Under the pieces are notes generated by a model that was given only the letters and a program-made list of their open reading frames with translations, made no database searches and was not told the origin of the DNA. Below are positions 25,862 to 33,183 of a stretch of DNA of 64,000 nt, in pieces. Source of the DNA: Pseudomonas sp. JAI120 (lineage in GTDB: Bacteria > Pseudomonadota > Gammaproteobacteria > Pseudomonadales > Pseudomonadaceae); the NCBI RefSeq assembly GCF_014207255.1, contig NZ_JACHCZ010000004.1, positions 496,001 through 560,000 on the forward strand, in the 5' to 3' direction. Numbering within the stretch: the stretch's first letter is position 1; the number at the start of each line of letters is the position of its first letter. The position numbers and the translations under genes are program-made.

Positions 25862-25922
25862 ACAATACCTATATTTTTTATTCCCGAACAATATCTTTTA
25901 TTCACGTTGATATTCCATTTTG
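25862..25922 (-). promoter_or_regulatory. AT-rich promoter region of the orphan metQ
   Basis: Read on the minus strand: GGAATATCAACGTGAATAAA, then AGATATTGTTCGGGAATAAA and AAATATAGG. Two GGAATA-type boxes about 30 bp apart recall the AT-rich upstream regions of oscA and of the hydrolase gene. A CysB or similar sulfur-limitation promoter is an inference. Confidence 0.4.
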
Positions 25923-25923
25923 C

Positions 25924-26844
25924 TCATGTAGAGGCTTGTTCACGTAGAAAGCTGCGCAAGGTTTCCCGCTCAGCCAGGCTGGCATTGGCGAAGATGCGCT
26001 GTACTTGCTCCAAAGGCGACCCTGCCACTGGCAGGTTCAGATGCTCGGGCAGAATTTCGTCGCCGCTGCTCACCAGCAAGGCGAAGTGAATGACGTTCTC
26101 CAGCTCGCGGGTATTACCCGGCCAGCTGTGGTGTTCCAGTACGCGCTGGGCGGCGTCGCTGATCAACGGCACCGGCAGCTCCAGGCGCTGACTGTAGATA
26201 CCCAGAAAGTATTCGGCCAACGACAGGATATCGCCCACCCGCTCACGCAACGCCGGCAGGTCCAACTGGCCCTCGCTGAGGTAATGGAACAGCCGCTCAT
26301 GAAACTTGCCGGCGGCCACGGCCTGGGCCAGGTCGATGCTGGTGGCGGCCACCAGGCGCACGTCCACCGGGCTCGGCTGGTGGGCGCCAACGCGGGTGAC
26401 TTCATGGTTTTCCAGGGCCGCCAGCAGTTTCACCTGGATCGGCAGCGGCAGGTCGCCGATCTCATCCAGGTACAAGGTGCCGCCATTCGCCGAGCCAAAC
26501 CACCCGGCCCGGCTGCTGGCCGAGCCACTGTGGGCGCCGGCGGCATAGCCGAACAACTCGGCGTCGGCGTAGGTTGGGCTGATGGCGCCGCAATTGACCG
26601 AGACAAACAAACCGGAGCGGTCGCTGCCCCGGTGGATATGCCGTGCCAACAGTTCTTTACCGCTGCCGGTTTCGCCGCGTATCAACACCGGCAAAGCGCG
26701 GGGGGCGAGGCTTTCCAGGTCTTCGCGCAGCTTGCGCGAGCGAGGGTCGACAAACACCAGCGCCTTGGCACGAATGCTCAGCGGGCTTTTTTCGGCGTCG
26801 GGGAAGGTCAGCAGCGGCTGACCGAAGGTTTCATGCAGACTCAT
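25924..26844 (-). CDS. SfnR-like sigma-54 activator AAA+ protein, atypical
   Basis: A 306-residue AAA+ protein of the enhancer-binding type with no N-terminal sensor domain, like SfnR. Walker A GETGSGKE (about 62-69), Walker B GGTLYLDEIGDLP, an Arg finger region and the WPGNTRELENVIHFALL sensor-2 block are intact. Two features are abnormal. Where the sigma-54-contacting GAFTGA loop should be, the sequence reads YAAGAHSGSASSRAGWF (GAHSGS). The protein ends about 30 residues after the AAA+ domain without a Fis-type helix-turn-helix. GGGAG lies 7 nt before the ATG; a GTG eight codons earlier is possible. It may be a partner or antagonist of a full SfnR rather than a normal activator. Confidence 0.78.
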   Translation of the reverse strand: MSLHETFGQPLLTFPDAEKSPLSIRAKALVFVDPRSRKLREDLESLAPRALPVLIRGETGSGKELLARHIHRGSDRSGLFVSVNCGAISPTYADAELFGYAAGAHSGSASSRAGWFGSANGGTLYLDEIGDLPLPIQVKLLAALENHEVTRVGAHQPSPVDVRLVAATSIDLAQAVAAGKFHERLFHYLSEGQLDLPALRERVGDILSLAEYFLGIYSQRLELPVPLISDAAQRVLEHHSWPGNTRELENVIHFALLVSSGDEILPEHLNLPVAGSPLEQVQRIFANASLAERETLRSFLREQAST

Positions 26845-26892
26845 GGCAAGCTCCCGCCCCAAATCCACTCAGGGACGGGGCGTTGAAAAATA

Positions 26893-27474
26893 TCAGGCGG
26901 TGCGCCGGGCGTGATGCTCGAGGCGGCTTTGCAGGCGATACAGGTAGGCGAACCCCTGCTCCCAGCGCTGGTGACCGGACTTCACATTGATATGCCCGGC
27001 CCCGGACAGGATGCCGGCTTCGGCGCCCCAGTGACGCGCCAGCTCCAAGGCCCGGGGGGCACTGACGGCGCTGTCGTTATCGGAACTGACCACCTGGCTG
27101 GGAAACGGCAACAGGTCGGTCGGGATCGGTGCGAAGTTGCGCAGGGCGGGCGAGCACGCCGGACGCTCGACGTCCGCCGGAGCTACCAGCAAAGCACCGC
27201 GCACCTGCCGCAGGAACTGCACGGGTGCGGTGGCAGCCCAATGGGCCACGGTGATGCAGCCCAGGCTATGGGCGATCAGAATCACCGGGGTGCTGTCGGC
27301 GGCGATCGCCTCGGCCAGCGCAGCCACCCAATCTTCGCGGCGCGGCGTCAGCCAATCGGCCTGCTCCACGCGCGCGCTGTTGGGCAGGCTGTTCTGCCAA
27401 TGAGTTTGCCAATGATCTTCTGGCGATCCTTGCCAGCCCGGCACGATCAGATAACGAATCGACTCGCTGTGCAT
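26893..27474 (-). CDS. RBBP9/YdeN-type serine hydrolase
   Basis: A 193-residue alpha/beta hydrolase of the small RBBP9 family. Blocks: YLIVPGWQGSPEDHWQTHW near the N-terminus, nucleophile Ser in LIAHSLGCITVAHW (about residue 70), catalytic Asp in VVSSDNDSAVS and His in GAGHINVKSGHQRWEQG. The length is normal. In Pseudomonas such genes sit next to sfnR-like genes in sulfur regulons; here it lies 48 bp upstream of the SfnR-like gene on the same strand, so the two are probably one transcript. Substrate unknown. Confidence 0.83.
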   Translation of the reverse strand: MHSESIRYLIVPGWQGSPEDHWQTHWQNSLPNSARVEQADWLTPRREDWVAALAEAIAADSTPVILIAHSLGCITVAHWAATAPVQFLRQVRGALLVAPADVERPACSPALRNFAPIPTDLLPFPSQVVSSDNDSAVSAPRALELARHWGAEAGILSGAGHINVKSGHQRWEQGFAYLYRLQSRLEHHARRTA

Positions 27475-27517
27475 GGGTGTGCCCTCCTGCAGCGTTTAAC
27501 GTTGCAGGACAGTATAG

Positions 27518-27572
27518 GGACGAGGGTTATATTCGTTAAGGAATAAGAAGCTATTTATTAATAACCAAAAAC
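27518..27572 (-). promoter_or_regulatory. Promoter region of the hydrolase/SfnR-like operon
   Basis: AT-rich block with GGTTATATTCGTTAAGGAAT followed by AAGAAGCTATTTATTAATAA. The element GGTTATATT recurs at 28933-28941 in the lysR/MFS gap. Such sequences are common before Pseudomonas sulfur-starvation genes; the link to CysB is inferred. Confidence 0.4.
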
Positions 27573-27591
27573 TCAAACCTGCATGAGGTTC

Positions 27592-27686
27592 AAATGTGGG
27601 AGGGGGCTTGCTCCCGATGGCGGTGGGTCAGCTGACAAACAGGCCAACTGACACTCCGCCATCGGGAGCAAGCCCCCTCCCACATT
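27592..27686. repeat. REP doublet (facing pair)
   Basis: Inverted TGTGGGAGGGGGCTTGCTCC pair; its right end runs into a heptamer tandem repeat. Confidence 0.9.
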
Positions 27687-27708
27687 CCACATTCCACATT
27701 CCACATTG
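27681..27708. repeat. Tandem heptamer CACATTC x4
   Basis: Four copies of CACATT(C/G) in direct tandem. The unit equals the end of the adjoining REP (CCCACATT plus CC), so the REP tail itself has been amplified. Confidence 0.85.
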
Positions 27709-27738
27709 GGAATTGGCGGCGTTGCTTGAATTCCAGGC

Positions 27739-27771
27739 AAAAAAAGGCCGCACCCTGCCAAGGAGACGGCC
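27739..27771 (-). terminator. Terminator-like hairpin downstream of the exbD remnant
   Basis: GGCCG/CGGCC stem followed on the minus strand by a run of seven T. It would have ended the transcript of the exbD-like gene of which only the 3' end remains. Confidence 0.5.
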
Positions 27772-27795
27772 AAAAACTTGTCGAGGCTTTTGCCA

Positions 27796-27935
27796 CTAAC
27801 GTGCGGTAATCACCGACAGCTTGGTAATGCCCGCGCGCTCGATAGACGCCATGGCTCGCGCCACTTCGCCGTAGTTCACTCCATCGTCAGCTTGCAAAAG
27901 CGCTTCGGGGTTTGCTGCGTTCGCAATTGCCCCAA
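27796..27935 (-). pseudogene. ExbD/TolR-type protein, C-terminal remnant
   Basis: On the minus strand an open frame encodes ANAANPEALLQADDGVNYGE followed by VARAMASIERAGITKLSVITAR and a stop. This is the C-terminal periplasmic domain of ExbD (residues after NPE..., then the ADxGVxYGxV block and the final ITK-LSVIT strand). The membrane anchor and N-terminal two thirds are absent; upstream the frame runs into unrelated sequence. ExbD couples the proton motive force to TonB-dependent uptake; this copy cannot. Confidence 0.7.
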
Positions 27936-27971
27936 CGGCGCGCGGTGCGGCCGCCCAAGGTCGACCAATTC

Positions 27972-28006
27972 ACCACTCGGTGCTTGGCGCCGAGGTGGTT
28001 TTTTTT
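27972..28006 (+). terminator. Rightward terminator without an upstream gene
   Basis: Stem ACCACTCGG / CCGAG-GTGGT (one bulged G) followed by eight T on the plus strand. No plus-strand gene ends before it; it probably belonged to a gene lost in the same deletion that cut exbD, or ends an unrecognised small RNA. Confidence 0.6.
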
Positions 28007-28031
28007 GATGCTTTTCAGGCATACAAAATAT

Positions 28032-28898
28032 TCAGTTAAGGCATGGCTCAACGGAGCTGTTTGCGCACAAATCGAACAGTTCAGCCTGTAAGCACTGCCC
28101 TGCGGCACTCAGGCCATGACGGGCATACAACGCCAGACGCACGCCTTGCACCACGGGCAAACCACTGTCCGGCCCCAGTTCCACATGTCCTGGCTGCACT
28201 ACCCGTCGCGGCAACAGACTCACACCCAATCCCGCCGCCACCGCCGAACACACGCTGGCCAGGCTCGCGCTGGAATACCCGATACGCCAGCGCCAGCCGT
28301 CCACTTCCAGGTGTTGCAGCATTTCATTGCGGTACAGGCCGCCCACCGGAAAGGCCACCAACGGCAACGGATCACGGCCCAGGCACGGCGTGTTGCGACT
28401 GTCGACCCAGCACAGTGGCTCGGGCCATGAAGCCAGGCAGTCGGCGCTGTCACCCATCTGCTTGACCAGCAACACATCGAACTCGCCGCTGCGGTATTGG
28501 CGCTGCAACTCGGGGCCGAGGCCGCTGGTGACCTCCAGCCGCACCCGTGGATACGCCAGCACATACGCCGACAGCAACGGCATCAGGCGCTCGGCGGCAA
28601 AGTCTTCCGGTACGCCGAGGCGCAACACGCCGTCGCTCTGTTGGTTGATCAACACATCGGCGGCTTCTTCATGCAGCGCGAGGATGCGCCGCGCATAGGC
28701 CAGTAAGCGCTCGCCCTCAGCGGTGGCGACCACGCGGCGCTGGTCGCGGTCCAGCAACTGGCACGCCACCGCCTCTTCCAGGCGGCGGATCTGCTGGCTC
28801 ACGGTGGACTGGGTCAAGTGCAGGCGCTCGGCGGCGCGGGTGAAATTGCCGCAGTCCACCACAGCGACAAAACTGCGCAACAACACGGGATCGAACAT
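28032..28898 (-). CDS. LysR-type transcriptional regulator
   Basis: A regulator of 288 residues from MFDPVLLRSF. The winged helix-turn-helix is residues 1-60 (FTRAAERLHLTQSTVSQQIRRLEE), followed by a linker helix and a two-lobe effector domain (VLRLGVPEDFAAERLMPLLSAYVLAYP). An upstream in-frame ATG (MANGMVTP) is possible. It is divergent from an MFS transporter with an 84-110 bp gap, the usual layout for a LysR regulator and its target. The inducer is unknown. Confidence 0.86.
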   Translation of the reverse strand: MFDPVLLRSFVAVVDCGNFTRAAERLHLTQSTVSQQIRRLEEAVACQLLDRDQRRVVATAEGERLLAYARRILALHEEAADVLINQQSDGVLRLGVPEDFAAERLMPLLSAYVLAYPRVRLEVTSGLGPELQRQYRSGEFDVLLVKQMGDSADCLASWPEPLCWVDSRNTPCLGRDPLPLVAFPVGGLYRNEMLQHLEVDGWRWRIGYSSASLASVCSAVAAGLGVSLLPRRVVQPGHVELGPDSGLPVVQGVRLALYARHGLSAAGQCLQAELFDLCANSSVEPCLN

Positions 28899-28914
28899 GG
28901 GCGTCACCATTCCA

Positions 28915-29006
28915 TTAGCCACTGATTGTCATGGTTATATTTAATTTCAGAATACCTTTGGCGCTGACCATACTCACGCCTCATTTACCGACTGCAAGAG
29001 CGTTGC
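28915..29006. promoter_or_regulatory. lysR/MFS intergenic operator region
   Basis: Short divergent gap with an AT-rich core, GGTTATATTTAATTTCAGAA, in which GGTTATATT repeats the motif seen at 27.5 kb. Presumed binding site of the LysR protein or of a sulfur regulator. Confidence 0.35.
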
Positions 29007-30176
29007 ATGACCCTGAATAAATCCCTCGCCGGCTGGGGCCTGCTGGTGGTGCTCGGCCTGAACCTGCGGCCGATCCTCAGTTCCATCAGCCCGTTGCTCG
29101 GCGAGATTCGCCAAGCCACCGGCCTGAGTTTCCAGAGCAGCGCCCTGCTGACCAGCCTGCCGGTGGTGTGCATGGGGTTGGTGGCGCTGGTGGGCGTGCG
29201 CGTGGAAGCCCGTCTGGGCGAGCGGCGCGGCGTCGCCCTGGGCTTGATGATGATCCTGCTGGCGTGCCTGGCACGCTGGTTGATGGGCCAGGCGTCGGCG
29301 CTGCTGGTCACGGCGCTGCTCGGCGGCGCGGGGGTGGCGCTGATCCAGGCCTTGGTGCCGGCGATGATCAAGCGCGAATTCCGTCATCGCGTGCCGGTGG
29401 CGATGGGTGTGTACTCAGCCTCGCTGATGGCCGGCGGCGGGCTGGCAGCGCTGCTCAGCCCGCTGGTGGCCACGCATTTCCAGGAGTGGCAGGCGGGGTT
29501 GGGGGTGTGGCTGCTGCCGGCGCTGGGCGCCTTGCTGCTGTGGGCCTGGCTGCCCCTGGGCGCGGCCAGAAATCCACAGGTGGTGCCGGCCTTCAAGGAC
29601 CTGCGCAATCGCCGCGCCTGGTTGCTGGCGCTGTATTTCGGCCTGGTCAATTGCGGCTACATGAGCTTGGTGGCGTGGCTGCCGGCTTACTATCAGCAAC
29701 TGGGCTGGGGTGTGTTGCCCAGTGGTTCGCTGCTGGCGTTCATGACTATTTTCCAGGTGATCGCCGCGCTGTTGATGCCGGTGCTGGCGCAACGCGGTAT
29801 CGACCGTCGGCCGCTGCTGGGCATTGCCCTTCTGGCCCAGACCGTGGGTTACCTCGGCCTGATCGTCGCGCCGCAGGCGTCTGCGCACCTATGGGTGGCG
29901 TTGTGTGGCTTCGGCTTGGGCGCGTGTTTCGCCTTGAGCCTGCTGCTGACCCTCGACCACCACCGCGACCCACGCCAAGCAGGGCAACTGGCGGCCTTTG
30001 TGCAAGGCGTGGGTTTCTTGATCAACGCGGTGTCGCCGTGGATGACCGGCTGGCTGCGCGAGCTGACCGGCAACTTTGTCAGCGCCTGGGTGGTGCTGAC
30101 GGTCACGGCGGTGGCGATGCTGGTGGTGACGCGAGTGTTCAGCCCGGCCACGTACCGGACTGCGCCTGCTCTATAG
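29007..30176 (+). CDS. CynX/NimT-family MFS transporter
   Basis: A 389-residue protein with 12 predicted membrane helices. LVVLGLNLRPILSSISPLLGEIRQATGLS is the characteristic first segment of the CynX/NimT (cyanate/nitroimidazole) subfamily, and the loop RVEARLGERRGVALG between helices 2 and 3 is the MFS loop. Substrates of this group include cyanate, 2-nitroimidazole and possibly amino-acid-like compounds. Divergent from a LysR gene that probably controls it. The ribosome binding site is weak (AAGAG). Confidence 0.85.
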   Translation: MTLNKSLAGWGLLVVLGLNLRPILSSISPLLGEIRQATGLSFQSSALLTSLPVVCMGLVALVGVRVEARLGERRGVALGLMMILLACLARWLMGQASALLVTALLGGAGVALIQALVPAMIKREFRHRVPVAMGVYSASLMAGGGLAALLSPLVATHFQEWQAGLGVWLLPALGALLLWAWLPLGAARNPQVVPAFKDLRNRRAWLLALYFGLVNCGYMSLVAWLPAYYQQLGWGVLPSGSLLAFMTIFQVIAALLMPVLAQRGIDRRPLLGIALLAQTVGYLGLIVAPQASAHLWVALCGFGLGACFALSLLLTLDHHRDPRQAGQLAAFVQGVGFLINAVSPWMTGWLRELTGNFVSAWVVLTVTAVAMLVVTRVFSPATYRTAPAL

Positions 30177-30273
30177 ATATGCATTTAAGATCTACATAAA
30201 CCAACAATGCTTCGTTGACGGAATAAGTAACCCTCTTAAAATCCCGGTTCTCCCACAGGATGCCGGGCACACC

Positions 30274-30561
30274 ATGGACCTTCGCCAACTGCGCTACAAC
30301 GAACACCGCAGCTTCGTGCGCGCGGCGGACGCCATCGGACTGGGGGCTGAAGAAGCCTTCGTCGAGGCATTCGCCCGGGGCGAGTTGCAGGTGCTGCACT
30401 GGCGCAACCTGCCCCACGCCCTCGACAGCTTGAACAACCGCTGTGGTGTGATCAGCCGCGCTGGGGTGCGCTTGTCGCCTGCGGCGAAAGCGTTGATCGA
30501 GACGCTGCTGGCGGTGGAAAGCCAAGCCGATTGGCCCGCGAAAACGTACCGAAATCATTGA
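30274..30561 (+). pseudogene. LysR regulator remnant with in-frame deletions
   Basis: The 95-codon frame begins MDLRQLRYNEHRSFVRAADA, the start of a LysR HTH from which the usual FVAL-type residues after RQLRY are missing, and passes at IGLGAEEAF directly to a C-terminal part (FARGELQVLHWRNLPHALDSLNNRCGVISRAGVRLSPAAKALIETLLAVE), which is the last strand/helix of a LysR effector domain. About 200 residues are missing, but the frame is kept. The last 110 bp overlap the 3' end of the convergent desaturase gene, whose antisense supplies the final residues. Confidence 0.72.
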
Positions 30562-31546
30562 AGCGCACGCCCATCTCGGCCATGACCTTATGCGCCACCT
30601 TGGCCGTCATCTGGCGGATGTAGAACGGCTCCTTCACCACAAAATGGTGAATCCCGTGGGTGCTGCCGAAGTTGAAGCAGAACGCCTGCAACGGCCATAG
30701 CCACCACGGATTCAGCACCTGGGTTTGCTGGATCACATTGCCCAGTTCCACATCGCCGTAGTAGTGCATGTTGGAGCTGACAAAGTGCAGGCAAAAGGTG
30801 CGCAGCACGTTGGGGCCGATGATCACCACGGCGGCGATGTCGATCACCTGCATCATCTGCAAGGTGCCGGTGGACCAGTCGATCGGCGTGCCCAGCAGGC
30901 TGGCGATGCCGTTGGCGGCATGGAAACCGAGGAAGATGTACCACGCGCCCCAATGCAGCAGCGCCAGCGGTGCGTAGACCAGCAGCGAGCGCTTGAGGAT
31001 CTTGAGTTTGTGGCCCCAGGTCTTGGCGCGAAGCATGCGGATAAACGCCGACATCACGTTATCGCCCACCATCAGCAACCGCGCCAAGCCCCAGGGCTCG
31101 CCGTTGGTGATCGCACGTTCCTCCATATCGGTCTCGGTGCCGGAGACCTTGTGGTGATTGAGGTGCAGGTGGCGACGGATCCACGGGTTGATGGTGCTCG
31201 GTCGCGCCAGCCACACCAGGCCCATCATCAGGTTGTGCGGCACGCGCTTTTTGCGAAAGTACATGCTGTGGATCAGGTCGTGTTCCAGCTCGTGAGTCAG
31301 TGAGGCGAGGAACGCATTGAGCAGCAGGCAGGCCCACCAGGCCATGTGACCGCTGATATAGAGCGCCGCCGAGCCGATCATGCCCAGCAAGGCAAAGGCC
31401 AGGATGCCCGCGCCCAAGGCGTCCTGATGCTGCAACCACGGGTGCCGGCGACGCAAGCGCACGCCTTCGGCGAGCACCACCTCGCGGATATGCGCCGAAC
31501 GCTGTTGCGCGTTCATCTGCTGGGGACTTGCAGAAGTACCGTCCAT
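30452..31546 (-). CDS. Membrane fatty-acid desaturase/hydroxylase
   Basis: A 364-residue integral membrane di-iron enzyme. Histidine boxes: HELEHDLIH (about 86-94), HLHLNHH (127-133) and GIHHF near residue 294, with an extra HYYGDVE. Helices flank these boxes. It would desaturate or hydroxylate a fatty acyl or alkyl chain. It is divergent from an AraC regulator 100 bp away that likely controls it. The last about 30 residues (GFPPPAASRSTLSPQ...) are antisense to a LysR remnant, so the natural C-terminus may have been replaced by a deletion; the catalytic region is intact. Confidence 0.83.
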   Translation of the reverse strand: MDGTSASPQQMNAQQRSAHIREVVLAEGVRLRRRHPWLQHQDALGAGILAFALLGMIGSAALYISGHMAWWACLLLNAFLASLTHELEHDLIHSMYFRKKRVPHNLMMGLVWLARPSTINPWIRRHLHLNHHKVSGTETDMEERAITNGEPWGLARLLMVGDNVMSAFIRMLRAKTWGHKLKILKRSLLVYAPLALLHWGAWYIFLGFHAANGIASLLGTPIDWSTGTLQMMQVIDIAAVVIIGPNVLRTFCLHFVSSNMHYYGDVELGNVIQQTQVLNPWWLWPLQAFCFNFGSTHGIHHFVVKEPFYIRQMTAKVAHKVMAEMGVRFNDFGTFSRANRLGFPPPAASRSTLSPQATSAPQRG

Positions 31547-31647
31547 GCTCCCATCCTCTTATTCATTGATGGTTACATCCTGCACCAGGGCTTCTTGCAG
31601 GACGCTAGCCCCACACGCCAACCTGTTGACCGCAAGCGCCAATCGCC

Positions 31648-32652
31648 ATGACCGAACCGACTTCCCTCGCCAGCTGGACCCGCGCCCTGCGCAAGCAGCT
31701 CGATGCCCTGGGCCTCGACAGCGCCGCGCTGTGCGCCCAGGCCGGGCTCGATCCGCAGCAGATGGACGACCCCAACGCGCGTTACCCGCTGTCGGCCACC
31801 ACGCGTTTGTGGGAACTGGCGGTGCAGGCCAGCGGCGATCCGGCAATCGGGTTGCGGGTGTCGCGGTTTGTCAGCCCGACCACCTTTCATGCGTTGGGTT
31901 ATGCGTTGGTGGCGAGCGGCAGCCTGCGCGAGGTGTTCGAGCGCATCGTGCGGTATCACCAGGTGGTCAGCGATGCCCTGACCCTGGAACTCAGCGGCGA
32001 TGGCGAGCGCTACCGCTTTCGCCTGCTGCAACCGCCGGGCAGCCCGGCACCGGCGCTGGAAGCCATCGATGCGTTTGCCGCGATCTATGTGCGCACGTGC
32101 CGCAACCGCCTGGGCCGCGACTATGCGCCGTTGGCGGTTTACCTACGGCGCCCGCAACCTGCCGACCCCAAGCCCTGGCACACGGTGTTCCGCGCACCGG
32201 TGTTTTTTGGCGCCGAGGAAGACCGCCTTGAATTCGCCGCCAGCGATTTCGACAGCCACCTGGACGACGCCAACCCGGAACTGGCCGAACACAACGAAAC
32301 CGTGCTCAAACGCACCCTGGCCCAACTGCAACCGCTGACCTGGGAACGCAAGGTGCGCGCGGCCATCGAGGCGCAACTGCCCGATGGCGAGCCGAGTGCC
32401 GAGCGGATTGCCCAGGCACTGCACTTGAGTTTGCGCAGTTTGCAGCGGCATCTGGCGGATGAGGGGTGTCGTTTTGATGCGCTGCTCAATGAGTGCCGGG
32501 AGAATCTGGCGTTGTTGCATCTGCGTGATCCACAGTGCTCGTTGGCGGAGATCAGTCACCTGTTGGGGTTTGCTGATACCAGCAGCTTTAACCGGGCGTT
32601 CAAGCGCTGGACGGGGATGACGCCGGGGCAGTTTCGGGATGGGTTGCGGTAG
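31648..32652 (+). CDS. AraC-family regulator (OruR/ArgR-like, long N-terminal domain)
   Basis: A 334-residue regulator. Residues 1-230 match the Arabinose_bd-type domain of this family (YPLSATTRLWELAVQASGDPAIGLRVSRFV). The C-terminal double HTH is clear: AERIAQALHLSLRSLQRHLADEGCRFDALLNECRENLALLHL and LAEISHLLGFADTSSFNRAFKRWTGMTPGQFR. Divergent from the desaturase, which is its probable target; fatty acids are a common ligand type for this architecture. Confidence 0.86.
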   Translation: MTEPTSLASWTRALRKQLDALGLDSAALCAQAGLDPQQMDDPNARYPLSATTRLWELAVQASGDPAIGLRVSRFVSPTTFHALGYALVASGSLREVFERIVRYHQVVSDALTLELSGDGERYRFRLLQPPGSPAPALEAIDAFAAIYVRTCRNRLGRDYAPLAVYLRRPQPADPKPWHTVFRAPVFFGAEEDRLEFAASDFDSHLDDANPELAEHNETVLKRTLAQLQPLTWERKVRAAIEAQLPDGEPSAERIAQALHLSLRSLQRHLADEGCRFDALLNECRENLALLHLRDPQCSLAEISHLLGFADTSSFNRAFKRWTGMTPGQFRDGLR

Positions 32653-32680
32653 GGGGATTTGTGGGGAGGCTGAAGGCCTC

Positions 32681-32748
32681 ATCGGGAGCAAGCCCCCTCC
32701 CACATTTGAAATGCGTTCTCCTGTGGGAGGGGGCTTGCTCCCGATGGC
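32681..32748. repeat. REP pair, outward arrangement
   Basis: ATCGGGAGCAAGCCCCCTCC then TGTGGGAGGGGGCTTGCTCC about 20 bp later, between convergent araC and response-regulator genes. Confidence 0.85.
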
Positions 32749-32779
32749 AATCTTTCAGGCACTACAGTGACGGGATCAA

Positions 32780-33145
32780 TCAGCGACCCCGATCGCGCCG
32801 CAACAGTTTCTTCACCCGCATCACCAACCCCTTGGCCTCAAACGGCTTGAGCAGGTAATCATCCTCATGCAGCTCCAAGCCGCGCAGGCGATCCTCAATC
32901 CCGCCCGGCGTGGTCAGGAACAACACCGGCGTTTCGCCCTTCTGTCGGATCGCCTGCTGCAGCTTCCAGGCATTCAGGCCTGGCAGCATCACATCCAGGA
33001 TCACCAGGTCGTACTCGGCGCTTTCGACAAAGCGCTGCGCCGCCATGCCGTTGGCCGCAACTTCCACGGTGTAACCGGCCTCGTTCAAGCCCTGGGCCAT
33101 CCGCTGCGCCTCTTCGGATTCATGTTCCACTAACAGGACACGCAT
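32780..33145 (-). CDS. Receiver-only response regulator
   Basis: A 121-residue stand-alone REC domain starting MRVLLVEHESEEAQR. The phospho-acceptor is D51 (LVILDVMLPG), the conserved Thr is in FLTTPGG and the Lys in LLKPFEAKG. The acidic pocket reads E7-H8 instead of the usual acidic pair, so Mg binding may be weakened. There is no output domain, although the sequence resembles the receiver half of OmpR-type regulators. It lies 38 bp downstream of a Crp/Fnr-type gene on the same strand, so the two are likely cotranscribed. No histidine kinase is nearby. Confidence 0.85.
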   Translation of the reverse strand: MRVLLVEHESEEAQRMAQGLNEAGYTVEVAANGMAAQRFVESAEYDLVILDVMLPGLNAWKLQQAIRQKGETPVLFLTTPGGIEDRLRGLELHEDDYLLKPFEAKGLVMRVKKLLRRDRGR

Positions 33146-33183
33146 AACACACCTCGATTGATCAGGTTTGCAGGCTAACACCC

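Noticed and set aside
30274..30561. A new small 95-residue protein
   Set aside because: Start and end both match LysR regulators with the middle missing, so a remnant is the better explanation.
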